Assembly: GCA_033558025.1 (NCBI GenBank)
Contig: JAUCEF010000013.1
Span: 1,729,001-1,793,000 of the forward strand
Direction: 5' to 3'
DNA: 64,000 bases
From: Phytophthora sp. 'mugwort'
Lineage: Eukaryota; Oomycota; Peronosporomycetes; Peronosporales; Peronosporaceae
Shown: positions 10,421 through 20,149 of the stretch, one piece after another
Layout: every line of letters starts with the position of its first letter
How positions within the stretch are numbered: the first letter of the stretch is position 1
Translations under genes and position numbers: made by a program
Notes under the pieces: generated by a model
Database searches by the model: none
Told to the model about the DNA's origin: nothing
Seen by the model: only the letters and a program-made list of their open reading frames with translations

Positions 10421-11380
10421 CCTGACTACAACACCGTCGTCATAGTTCTCGCTCAGATAGTCTTCTTCTTGTCCAACCGCCTTATCGCCCCTGTATGACC
10501 ACCAGGCAACAAGTCTTTTATCGCCTGCTTGCCGGCGGGTCCGTGTAACCCCAGTGTTTAACTGCGTTGGTCTGCCCAGGTCTACCCCTCCTTGCCGATC
10601 CGTACGAACAAAACACCGGTTGGCTCGGTCACTCGCGCCGGAACGTCCACGTTTAATATTTAGGTAACACCCTCAAGAGTGCTCGGTCTTACTCGTCCTC
10701 GTTTGCCTCCGCACTTACGGCCGTCCGTGTATGTCGTTCGCCCTCGTCAAGCTCGTGTCCGTGTTTGGGTACGTCCGCACTTAAACGCTCGCGCCTACCT
10801 ATCTCACGCGCTCGCTGGCACTCGTACATCCGCACTCAAACGTCTATATGGCACATTTAGATCGGCTCGCATACTCGTTCGTCCATCCGTCGTCAGCCCT
10901 CAACCTGTCCATTCGTACTCACACGTCCGCACTCAAACGTCCGTGCTCGTACTCCTCAACCTCGTCCGTCTGAGTCGCTTGGCTCTGCGGCCACTTGTGC
11001 GCCATACTGCGATTTCCAACTGAGCTGCTAATCGGGAAGTGAGCTCGTAGAATGCTCGCCTGACCCGTCGAGCTCCGACAGCCACCAACACCGCTTCCGT
11101 CGTTCTGCGCCGCTCATTTTGTCCCTTCGCTGCGATCTTTGATCGCAAAGATCTCATCCGTCAGTCGCTCTAGTTGTCGCTTGAGGGCAGCGCTCCCCCA
11201 CCACCGCATTCTCAACCCATCGCTCAACTTCAACGCCGTGCACAGGCTGCTCATGGTCTGGCCACCCGTATTGCCGTTCGCCACTCCTTCGATGTCGTCT
11301 GCTGGACCAGCTTTCGTCCTCACCGCTGCTTAGCCAGGTTGTCCTGTTACGACGAATAACGCCTATCAAAAGGACTTCAT
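10421..11380. other. Region upstream of gypsy B gag, no gene seen
   Basis: This should contain the leader and 5' LTR of the minus-strand element B. Short imperfect repeats of the type CCGCACTCAAACG recur at about 10765-10945. Open frames here lack recognisable domains. I could not delimit an LTR or primer-binding site. Confidence 0.4.
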
Positions 11381-11431
11381 ATGCTCAAAACGACCATAGG
11401 CAACGGAAGTTCAGCTCAATACAGTATTGAA

Positions 11432-11578
11432 AATGAAAGGCGTCGACGAAATAACCAGGCAGGGTTTGTCCTCGAAAAAAAAAATGAAAGGCGTCGACGA
11501 AATAACCAGGCAGGGTTTGTCCTCGAAAAAAAAAATGAAAGGCGTCGACGAAATAACCAGGCAGGGTTTGTCCTCGAA
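11432..11578 (+). repeat. Three-copy 51-bp in-frame tandem repeat
   Basis: A 51-bp unit occurs three times in perfect register, with ATG-containing starts at 11433, 11484 and 11535; the last copy ends at about 11578. Each junction contains a run of A. Because 51 is a multiple of three, the surrounding plus-strand frame (11381-11701, about 106 codons) stays open and encodes a repeated 17-residue unit NERRRRNNQAGFVLEKK. The frame has no recognised domain, so it may be a minisatellite and not a gene. Confidence 0.85.
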
Positions 11579-11701
11579 CTATTCGGCTACGTACCCAAGC
11601 CTTCTCGGCAAACGACGACGGTGCGCAAAGCGGTGGCTGTGCGCATTCAAGAGCAGATGCAGAAGGTTGGCGAGATGCTTCGCGCGCAAGATGTCTCATG
11701 A

Positions 11702-12039
11702 ATCATCTCATGTAGCTCTTGTTATATGTGAATCTTCGCGTTATCCACGACCCCTATCGAGCGCGATAATGGCCAGGGCAGGTGTTTCGCCTTGAAATCT
11801 TTTCGGGAAATCAAGTCCGCGTGAAAGTTCCCTCTACATTTCCTCACGAGAAAAAGCCGCGGACATTAAAAGCAGCAAGAATCGACACTCGCTTACCGCG
11901 GCTAAATGACACCGTGACGTGAGCTGGTGTGCCCCTGGCCGACTAGCCATAACGACGAAGCACGGATCTGGACAAACGGTTAGATTTTAAGAGGTATCGC
12001 AACAATAGCACGAGAACCCACCATGCGTATTTTGAAGTC
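11702..12039. other. Intergenic stretch, no gene seen
   Basis: No frame with recognisable coding potential, repeat or RNA structure was found here. Confidence 0.5.
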
Positions 12040-12042
12040 TCG

Positions 12043-12440
12043 TTAACGAAGACGAGGCTGGTCAGGTCCGCTGTAGAACGGAGCTAGTGGAGCGATATAC
12101 TCTCTCATCTCGCGAGGCAGACTCTCCCGTGTGCGCTTAGGTATAACCTTCCAGGTGAGCTTGAGATCAAAGCGCAACGCCCGGCATATCGTAAAATCTG
12201 AGGTGCAGATAGAATCCCCGTAATGGACACGAAGTTTACCACGTAGTTCTTTGAAGAGAAGCATTGGTGGGCCTCCACATACTCCCGAACAAATGCACAG
12301 ATATGGCTGGTCCACCTTGATGTCTTCGCTTGAAACTCGTCCTTCAGTGCATTTCCTGTAATGTGAAATTGCTTATACCACCGGCTAAGACTACGCTCAG
12401 ATAGTCCTAGAACGCTATGTACGGTACCTTTATCAATATA
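12043..12440 (-). pseudogene. Tc1/IS630-like transposase N-terminal remnant
   Basis: The minus strand reads DKGTVHSVLGLSERSLSRWY, a helix-turn-helix region, then SRWTSHICAFVREYVEAHQC in the first frame. After a shift near 12240 it continues FKELRGKLRVHYGDSICTSD and ICRALRFDLKLTWKVIPKRT, ending in YIAPLAPFYSGPDQ. This pattern of two HTH-like blocks followed by the run-up to the first catalytic Asp is typical of IS630/Tc1-type transposases in oomycetes. The catalytic DDE/DDD domain is missing. The piece is therefore a 5' fragment with a frameshift. Confidence 0.65.
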
Positions 12441-13112
12441 ATAAATGCATATACATGAGCTCGACGCCTTTCTAACGTATGTCGGTTGAAAAGGACATCT
12501 TAAACTGCTGCGAGACACTGAAATTTAAGAATGCCGAGGCAATGCCAGCCTCACACCCTTTGACCGTCTCTACCACCAGTTCTGTTGCTCGACCTAAGTC
12601 TTTTCTAGGAGTGGTACTCTAGCCTTAGGAAAGCGCTCTGATTGGGTGAATTATATTTCCACTTATAAACCAGGCTCTAACTTGTAGAATTAATGTCACT
12701 GTGAACATCTATTCGCACTGTTGAAAAGGATTTTTCGGGCGTGATTCGCCAAAAGATTTAATATATACTATCAAATATAAAATTATATATGCTAGAACAG
12801 AGCCTGGAGGTTTTGTCGCACAAATAATCCATTCTGTAACTCAGAATCACAATGATACAAAACTCTTTATGGTATTAGCTCATTTGAGCACAAATTTCAA
12901 GGATATTAGAATTTGTACTACCAAAAAATATTATTGAGTACAATAATACTTTGAGTAATCCGCTCTGTTATGCATACATGTACATGTACATTAGGCATCC
13001 ACAATAATGCAACCTTGTATTTTTTTGTCGAGGGATCAGGTTTTCTTTCAATCGTGCTGCTTTAAGCACTACTATATTGTGGTATTCTACTCTTTGAACG
13101 GAGTTGGATTCC
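12441..13112. other. AT-rich intergenic stretch, partly left arm of the inverted repeat
   Basis: No gene was seen. From about 12790 rightwards the sequence can be followed in reverse complement downstream of the second hydrolase gene (17664-17990), with shared blocks such as AGAGCGGATTACT and TTTTGTATCATTGTGA-like sequence. It is therefore the outer, diverged part of the inverted duplication. Confidence 0.6.
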
Positions 13113-14300
13113 TTAGTTCGACTGAGTAGCGTTAGCAGCCAGACCCGCCGTGAAGAACTCGGTGAACTTATCAAAAGGAATGAGATCCACGCGGTCGTAG
13201 AGGTCGACGTGTCCAGCGCCAGCCACCCAGTACAGCTCCTTGGGCTCGGCCGCACCTTCATACGCATCCTCGCTGAACTCGCGAGAGTGTGCCTGGTCTC
13301 CAGCGACGAAGAGCACCGGACGCGGAGAGATGATGTCGATGTCGATGAGCGGGTAGAAGTTCATGAACCTCACGAAACTGGAGAGCGTCGGGTGAGTGGT
13401 AAGGTTGGGCGAAGAACCGGGAGGCGTGTATTCGCCACGCACAGTGCGGTAGAAGTCGTAGAACTCACGCTGGATATCAGGCGTGTCCACCGTCAGCTCA
13501 TGAGTGGTGCCGCCGGTGTATTGAGTCTCGCCACCGGCAACCTCCACTGACCGCTGCTGCGACGCCTGGGCGATGGTTTCCTTGCGCTGCTCAACGGTGA
13601 CAGCATGGTTCAAACCGTTGCGAGTGACGGCACCCATGTCATACATCGAAGACGTGGCGACGGCCTTAATGCGCGAATCGATCTTGGCCGCGCTGATCGC
13701 GAATGAACCGCTGCCGCAGATACCGAGGGCGCCAATGCGTTCACTATCGATGAAGTCCTGCAGGCCGAGGTAGTCGACCGCAGCACTGAAAGACTCCGCG
13801 TACAGGTCCGCCAACACCGCGTTGCGCGGCTCGCCGTCACTGCCACCCCAGAACGAAAGATCGATCGAGACCGTGACGAAACCCTGCTCGGCCATCTTGG
13901 TGGCGTACAGGTCTGCGCTCTGCTCCTTGACAGCTCCCATGGGGTGGCCGACGATGATGGCCGGGGCGCCCACGCTGGTATCGAGGTCTTTGGGGGTGAA
14001 AAGGTTGCCGGCGACGTTCATCTTGTACTGGTTCGGGAACGTAATGGGTTGGATGGTCACGTTGTTGCTGCGGTAAAAGTTATCGGCGCCGAACGACATG
14101 TTCTGGGCAGAAGCTGGCATCGAGCGAGCGAGAGTCATCACGCCAAGCGCGGCGGCCATGCGGGTTCCCACCATCATGATTGTTGCTGTAGTGGTGACGG
14201 TTTGAGTGCTTTGATGCAAAAAGCGAAGTGATTAATCTCTCTGCTTAATCGATTTCCACGCCTTGTACATGTACGCCTTGTGAGGATTCGCCGACCTCAA
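12790..14300 (-). repeat. Inverted repeat, left arm (hydrolase gene copy 1)
   Basis: This arm is the reverse complement of about 16477-17990. The gene portions are almost identical. The 5' flank is shared up to the GCCGACC block near 14295 (16477 in the right arm). The 3' flank is shared but clearly diverged out to about 12790. The arms are about 1.5 kb and the spacer about 2.2 kb, giving head-to-head genes. Confidence 0.85.
13113..14219 (-). CDS. Secreted alpha/beta hydrolase, YcjY/dienelactone-hydrolase-like, copy 1
   Basis: This 368-codon intronless frame encodes an alpha/beta hydrolase. Translation may really start at Met15 or Met16, since a signal peptide VGTRMAAALGVMTLARSMPA ending in ASA-Q (cleavage after residue 38) follows directly. 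GHPMG at 91-95 fits the oxyanion region. The nucleophile elbow is GICGSG with Cys168 in place of Ser, as in dienelactone hydrolases and bacterial YcjY-like proteins. Asp308 (GDQ) and His337 (GAGHVD) complete the likely triad. The substrate is unknown, probably an ester or lactone outside the cell. It differs from copy 2 by three residues (Ala22, Val260 and Glu263 here). The bacterial style and lack of introns suggest horizontal transfer, which is inference. Confidence 0.85.
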   Translation of the reverse strand: MHQSTQTVTTTATIMMVGTRMAAALGVMTLARSMPASAQNMSFGADNFYRSNNVTIQPITFPNQYKMNVAGNLFTPKDLDTSVGAPAIIVGHPMGAVKEQSADLYATKMAEQGFVTVSIDLSFWGGSDGEPRNAVLADLYAESFSAAVDYLGLQDFIDSERIGALGICGSGSFAISAAKIDSRIKAVATSSMYDMGAVTRNGLNHAVTVEQRKETIAQASQQRSVEVAGGETQYTGGTTHELTVDTPDIQREFYDFYRTVRGEYTPPGSSPNLTTHPTLSSFVRFMNFYPLIDIDIISPRPVLFVAGDQAHSREFSEDAYEGAAEPKELYWVAGAGHVDLYDRVDLIPFDKFTEFFTAGLAANATQSN

Positions 14301-14599
14301 ATCGCCCTGAATAGGAAAAGTCAACTTCCTGCGAAGTAGTCACGAGTACCATCGTAATCAAGCGCCTTCGTAAACCAATGCACCAGAAGCGCCAATCGTG
14401 CAGACGTTTCGAACTTTCGACCTTGGGGGCCAGCAGTGTGGGCACCAGGGGCTTCATCGCAGATGTCGGCGTATGACATATGACATGATTATGGAGGTAA
14501 CCAGTATCCAGCTGATTGATTTAATACGATTAGTGATGTCCTCTTGTCCGTAATGGCTGTGAGAGACAAAACTATCACTAACTGCAATAATCACAAACT

Positions 14600-15420
14600 G
14601 GAGTGTGCCAGAAAAATGGTACATTTTGGAAGTGCGAGACTCAAACCATTTCCTCTACGTGGCTCAAAAGATATCAAGAATTTTCGAGTGCAGCACAGAA
14701 AATGTTCGCTGCTCATTGACAACGCTAGCGTTGTCATTCCGGATACGACGCCGCCCCCTTGGTCAACGTTGAAGTCGCATTTTTGTCCCCCCCATCACAA
14801 CAAGCAAGCGGCAACCCTTGACGTCGGCATCATTGCAGCTTACTATCGGCAGCGTCAGGTGCAGCATTAGCTGGAACTAACATGCTGTTGGACTTGAGGG
14901 TCAACGTCAAAATCTACAGCGCAGACGTGCGGCAGGCGGTGGTGTGGAGCATCGAGAACTGGACCGACGTGCCAACTGACACTTTTGTTAACTGCAGGCA
15001 GGTCTACTCGATTGCAATCCACGTGGGAGTACGCGGAACCCGACGGGGAAGACAGCATCAAGGATGAACTAACGGTGATATTGTCACGAGTGCGTACCTT
15101 CAATTCGATGTTGGTAAACGAGTTGCTGAACCCACCAGAAGAGAACATTCGAGCGGACGACTCTACGGACGAGAACTTCAGCCGCGTTGAGTTCGAGGTG
15201 GGGGACGCACCGTACGAAAGATAATGTGACGATGTCAACGATGGAAGACGAGGAATATGTGGGTGCTGTCGACCGACTGCCGGAAAATGTGACTGCAGGG
15301 TGGATGTCCCACCTCTTCGTAAGGCGCAGATGCGATAAAGTGTCCTCAAGACTATACGGGGGCTTCGAGCGATGCAGTGGGCGTTCAAGGATTTAGAACG
15401 TAAGCAGGGCCGCAAACAGC
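14600..15420 (+). pseudogene. Pogo/Tigger DDE transposase remnant
   Basis: The plus strand reads CSLLIDNASVVIPD, the second catalytic Asp region of DDE_1 transposases, then LKSHFCPPHHNKQAATLDVG with IIAAYYRQRQ, the third Asp region (normally LQPLDVGIIA). Past a stop near 14870 comes VRQAVVWSIENWTDVPTDTF with VNC, matching the usual NCWRHTG motif, then an acidic C-terminal part broken over two or three frames to about 15400. The N-terminal DNA-binding half is not found. The relic lies in the spacer between the two hydrolase copies. Confidence 0.75.
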
Positions 15421-16476
15421 GGAGGTCGTCCTGTCACAAACGGAACGATTCCATAGTTATGCAGATCCAGTTAGTGATATTCCTTTATTGCATTATAAAC
15501 TAGAAACGAGAGGAAAAGGTACATTTGACTTGGTCTTGTTCAGGTAGAGGTACATTTGACTTGGTCTTGTATGCCGACCTTTATCCCTATCTGGAATGTA
15601 TCGCAATTTGGAATATGACGGGTGAGAGGCCTTTCTGAAAAACGGTATATGTATTAGGGGTTTCAAAGTACTCACAAATGAGCCTCATTTTTGACCAAGG
15701 ATGAGCCAAAGATGAGTCCAAAAATGAGCCACGCATCTTGGGTTAATTTTTTGCTGATCTCTTTTTTGTTTTTATGGACCTTTTACACTTTTTTACAATC
15801 GTTCAGCTAAGTTCGATGATCGCTAGAGGCAGACCCCAGTATTCGCTTGCACTAGTTGCACGATGTCACGGCAGAAGGAAGGAGGGGGGGGGGGGGACAC
15901 TTCGCTGCTTCAAAAGCACTTCATGGTGGAGTGGCTCAAACTCTACCATGAAGTGCCTGATCAATGCACCATAGTTGTTGGAAAAACTACAAGCGATCGA
16001 GCTGTTGGCTTTGGTGCTGCGCAAACAAAGCTGTCAGGGTGCGGCAAGATGGCAGACTTTGTGTACAAGTCGTGCATCGACACCTTCACTGACCAACTCA
16101 CCCTGTTCCTGCCAAATAACCGTGAAGTGGGACATTATACGAGCAAGAGACATAATATGCTTGTAGTTTTTTATGGTACAGTACAGTCGTGCACCTCATT
16201 TTCGACACCGTTAAATCATTAAACGTTAGATAATGTACATGTAATTCGATTTAGATCACTAATATTCCTCTCAATTGTTTTCTATTATTATATAATGTGG
16301 TCCATCCTGCCAAAGCGAGTTGTACAACTGTTTCTTCATGTCCACACGACAACGCGAGTCCTACGCTAACAGACTTTAACCTCCTTAGCACACTACTCAC
16401 CATGTAAGAAACTGGTCGCATGATTATGATGACATTCGTTACTACATATACAATATTTTGAAGGGAGTTCTTTTTA
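15421..16476. other. Spacer of the inverted repeat, no gene seen
   Basis: A 23-bp sequence is duplicated at 15517-15539 and 15548-15570 (31-bp spacing). A run of 13 G lies at 15884-15896. A plus-strand frame at 15863-16222 (119 codons) has no recognised domain; parts of it look like a decayed transposon protein but I cannot name the family. Confidence 0.45.
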
Positions 16477-17990
16477 GGTCGGCGAATCTTCACAAGGCGT
16501 ACATGTACAAGGCGTGGAGATCGATTAAGCAGAGAGATTATTAATCACTTCGCTTTTTGCATCAAAGCACTCAAACCGTCACCACTACAGCAACAATCAT
16601 GATGGTGGGAACCCGCATGGTCGCCGCGCTTGGCGTGATGACTCTCGCTCGCTCGATGCCAGCTTCTGCCCAGAACATGTCGTTCGGCGCCGATAACTTT
16701 TACCGCAGCAACAACGTGACCATCCAACCCATTACGTTCCCGAACCAGTACAAGATGAACGTCGCCGGCAACCTTTTCACCCCCAAAGACCTCGATACCA
16801 GCGTGGGCGCCCCGGCCATCATCGTCGGCCACCCCATGGGAGCTGTCAAGGAGCAGAGCGCAGACCTGTACGCCACCAAGATGGCCGAGCAGGGTTTCGT
16901 CACGGTCTCGATCGATCTTTCGTTCTGGGGTGGCAGTGACGGCGAGCCGCGCAACGCGGTGTTGGCGGACCTGTACGCGGAGTCTTTCAGTGCTGCGGTC
17001 GACTACCTCGGCCTGCAGGACTTCATCGATAGTGAACGCATTGGCGCCCTCGGTATCTGCGGCAGCGGTTCATTCGCGATCAGCGCGGCCAAGATCGATT
17101 CGCGCATTAAGGCCGTCGCCACGTCTTCGATGTATGACATGGGTGCCGTCACTCGCAACGGTTTGAACCATGCTGTCACCGTTGAGCAGCGCAAGGAAAC
17201 CATCGCCCAGGCGTCGCAGCAGCGGTCAGTGGAGGTTGCCGGTGGCGAGACTCAATACACCGGCGGCACCACTCATGAGCTGACGGTGGACACGCCTGAT
17301 ATCCAGCGTGAGTTCTACGACTTCTACCGCACTGCGCGTGGCGACTACACGCCTCCCGGTTCTTCGCCCAACCTTACCACTCACCCGACGCTCTCCAGTT
17401 TCGTGAGGTTCATGAACTTCTACCCGCTCATCGACATCGACATCATCTCTCCGCGTCCGGTGCTCTTCGTCGCTGGAGACCAGGCACACTCTCGCGAGTT
17501 CAGCGAGGATGCGTATGAAGGTGCGGCCGAGCCCAAGGAGCTGTACTGGGTGGCTGGCGCTGGACACGTCGACCTCTACGACCGCGTGGATCTCATTCCT
17601 TTTGATAAGTTCACCGAGTTCTTCACGGCGGGTCTGGCTGCCAACGCTACTCAGTCGAACTAAGGAATCCGACTCCGTCCAAGGAGCCGAATAGCATAAT
17701 ATAGTAGTGCTTAAACCAGCATGATTGCTAGCCTGGTAGGCTACGAATGCAATGCGGCTTCTTCTGATACGTGTATAGCAGAGCGGATTACTTAGAGTAA
17801 TATATCTCGATAATACTTTTTCGGAATTAGAACGATTGTAGTAATCCAAAAACTTGTAGCTTTGAAATTTGTGTTATCAACACGTGGACTACATGTAATA
17901 CCACAAATAGTTATGTATCATTGTGAAACTGAGTAATGGGATAGGATTATTTGAGCGAGACGACCTCAAACTTGGAGGCTTCAAGTTCCG
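16477..17990 (+). repeat. Inverted repeat, right arm (hydrolase gene copy 2)
   Basis: This is the partner of the arm at 12790-14300. The shared 5' block (GGCGTACATGTACAAGGCGT and the following purine-rich stretch) is nearly identical. Beyond the stop codon the similarity continues with many differences and small indels to about 17990. Confidence 0.85.
16557..17663 (+). CDS. Secreted alpha/beta hydrolase, YcjY/dienelactone-hydrolase-like, copy 2
   Basis: This is the same 368-codon protein as the minus-strand gene at 13113-14219, with 365 of 368 residues identical by direct reading; Val22, Ala260 and Asp263 are the variants here. The signal peptide, GHPMG, Cys168 nucleophile elbow, Asp308 and His337 are all intact, so both copies should make active, secreted enzyme. 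The genes are head to head with start codons about 2.3 kb apart. Coding sequence is far better conserved than the 3' flanks of the duplication, which points to purifying selection, gene conversion between the arms, or both. Which Met is used (1, 15 or 16) is uncertain. Confidence 0.85.
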   Translation: MHQSTQTVTTTATIMMVGTRMVAALGVMTLARSMPASAQNMSFGADNFYRSNNVTIQPITFPNQYKMNVAGNLFTPKDLDTSVGAPAIIVGHPMGAVKEQSADLYATKMAEQGFVTVSIDLSFWGGSDGEPRNAVLADLYAESFSAAVDYLGLQDFIDSERIGALGICGSGSFAISAAKIDSRIKAVATSSMYDMGAVTRNGLNHAVTVEQRKETIAQASQQRSVEVAGGETQYTGGTTHELTVDTPDIQREFYDFYRTARGDYTPPGSSPNLTTHPTLSSFVRFMNFYPLIDIDIISPRPVLFVAGDQAHSREFSEDAYEGAAEPKELYWVAGAGHVDLYDRVDLIPFDKFTEFFTAGLAANATQSN

Positions 17991-18239
17991 TGTTATCCCC
18001 AGGTGACACAATCCGACCGGACTCTAACTCGGACCGATACAAACTCTAATAAAAGAGTGTGTCATTGGTTTTTCTTACCGCGTCCAAATTTCGTCTGCTG
18101 GGGACTCAGCTTTGCTACGGATGGAGAGGAGATACTATTGAGGCCTCTCCCTTTTATCGACCCAAAACGATCAGAAAATCGCCATGCTTTGGTCATTTCA
18201 AAATCGACCTCCTCGAAACAACATCAAGACGCATGATGA
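17991..18239. other. Short intergenic stretch before a pogo relic
   Basis: No gene was recognised here. It links the outer edge of the inverted repeat with the HTH region of the pogo-like relic. Confidence 0.4.
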
Positions 18240-19900
18240 CCAACACGAAGGGATCAAATCAGCAGGAAGTCCAAGTAAAAAAATATGAAGGTGCAATGCG
18301 AATCGTAAAGGCGGAAGGCGTATCGCTGGCAATGGCAGCAACTTCATTCGGCGTGTCAAAAACAAGTCTTCAAAGGCGGCTGGCGAGGAAGGCGGGCGTG
18401 GCTCCAGGCCTGGTCGCAAATCGCTTCTATCGAGTGATGACGAAGAAGGCATTATCGAGGTCATACTGTATAGGTCAAAGCGCGGCATCTGCGTGACCGA
18501 TGGTGAGCTCCGTCTGCTTGCGCATAAGGTCGATTTGGGCAAGGCAAGCCGGTCCCTGTCTTATTTCTTTCCGAACGATGGCCGGCGCGCTTTGTGGCTC
18601 GCCACCGTGATCAACTCACACGCAAGAGGTCGAAAAAAATCTTGGATATAAAGCGGTATAACATGTCGACAGAGGAACGGATACGAGCTTACTACTTCAA
18701 CGTGCAAGAAACCGTGCATGGATTGATCCCTGATCAATCCATGCACGGTTTCTTGGAGCTGTGACGAGTATGGTATTTGTCCGCAAGGGAGAAAGCCCCT
18801 GCTAGTCATTTGCAGGAAGGAACACTAACGTCCTTCGGTCTAAAGATCGAGAGAATGTATCGGTTATGGCGAGTGTGAACGCTGATGGTGACCACATCCC
18901 TCCAATATTTATTTTCAAAGGCAAGAAAAAGCAATTAGAGAGGATGGATGGTCGGCGCAGTGTGTGCGGTGACGGACTCTTCTAATATCAACGGCTTCCT
19001 TTTCTTGAATGGCTCAAATTTTTTAACGGGCAACTGTCCAAGAAGCAAGCGCCCCGTCCTGTGTTATTAATTCTGTACGGATACTTTTCGCACATTAACG
19101 TTTGAGTACTTGACTATGCAGTCAGAAATTCCATCAAGATCTTTGTTCTTCCGGCGCATACCAGCCACTTCACAGCCATTGGATGACAGGTTTTTTTCGG
19201 TCCTGAAGCGCAAGTATGAGCGATTGTTGAGTTTATTTCCTGTCATGTACCACAGACCCCAACCAACCAAGCATGATTTAGCAGGCCTCGTCAGTAAGGC
19301 TTGGCTCGGGTTTGTCGAACCTTCGGACGATTCTTTTGGAACCGCAGAAAATGAAGAACGCAAATCAAAGGAGTATGAAGGTGCCGTGGACAGAGGACAG
19401 TGTATCGCAGCATTTCGGAGCACCGGAATACTCCCTTTGTCTCTAGACGTTATGCTTCGCCGCATCGTTGGCTGTGAACCGAGCGTGGACGACTTACCGA
19501 GATTGAACTTCGTGCTTGATGCGCCAAACCTGAATGAACGGCAGAAACGGAAGCTAAAAAAAAAAAAAAAAAAAAAAAAGAGAGGGGGTATCCCTTGACG
19601 CGTTGTCTGCTGCGTCCTTAGGACTTCAGCAACTCGCACTTATTGCGCCAGAACTGCAGCCTAAACGCCAGCGTGCTTTCGTTGATGGCGGTGTTCTTAT
19701 GACACGCCCCGAAATGGTTCAGTCGGTTTTAGCGGTTGAAGCAGCTCGCAGGCAGAAGGCAGAAAAGAAAATCATATTATCAAAGATGAGAGCCCTTAAC
19801 AGAGAAATCGGAGAACTGAAGGTTAAAGAGAAAGCATCAAAAGCTGCTCTGACCAAGGAACAGAAGGCGAAAGAACGCGCGGCGACAGTTGCCATTTAGA
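18240..19900 (+). pseudogene. Pogo/Tigger-like transposase pseudogene
   Basis: The N-terminal Psq-type helix-turn-helix is at 18281-18390 (YEGAMRIVKAEGVSLAMAAT then SFGVSKTSLQRRL). A central part with frameshifts includes GICVTDGELRLLAHKVDLGK (18487-18546) and STEERIRAYYFNVQETVHG. The DDE core surfaces at 18850-18930 as ENVSVMASVNADGDHIPPIF with IFKGK, and at 19130-19330 as SQPLDDRFFSVLKRKYERLL. A Lys/Ala-rich coiled C-terminal part (19603-19899) follows a 22-base A run that destroys the frame. A 24-bp-arm perfect palindrome sits inside the gene. It is clearly dead, and terminal repeats were not found. Confidence 0.75.
18705..18755. repeat. Perfect palindrome, 24-bp arms, 3-bp spacer
   Basis: Positions 18705-18728 and 18732-18755 are exact reverse complements around CCT. 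The palindrome lies within the coding region of the pogo-like relic, and one frame reads straight through it. Unlike the palindrome at 9685 it shows no terminal transposon motif and no flanking duplication, so a template-switch origin is more likely than insertion. Confidence 0.8.
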
Positions 19901-20149
19901 AGCAAGCGAAAACAAATGCACCGAAAGCAAAACAAATGACGAAGGCGAGAGTACTTCAGGAGAAACACACTTATGAACTTCATGAGCAAGCTGGATCGAC
20001 ATCCACGCAAGCTCCGTGTGTCGATTTGCGTCACGAAGACGCTCAAAGGTTTTTTATGCTGGCCAGCTCGTTTCGAGTTAGCATTTTTTGTTTTGCTGCT
20101 GGACGAATGAGAGCAATCCCGAAATCAATGCGAGACGGACTCATGACAA

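Noticed and set aside
11432..11578. CRISPR-like array
   Set aside because: Copies are directly adjacent with no spacers, and the surrounding genome is eukaryotic.
19556..19577. Poly(A) tail of a retroposed copy
   Set aside because: Transposase-like coding sequence continues beyond the A run, so it is an internal homopolymer and not a 3' end.
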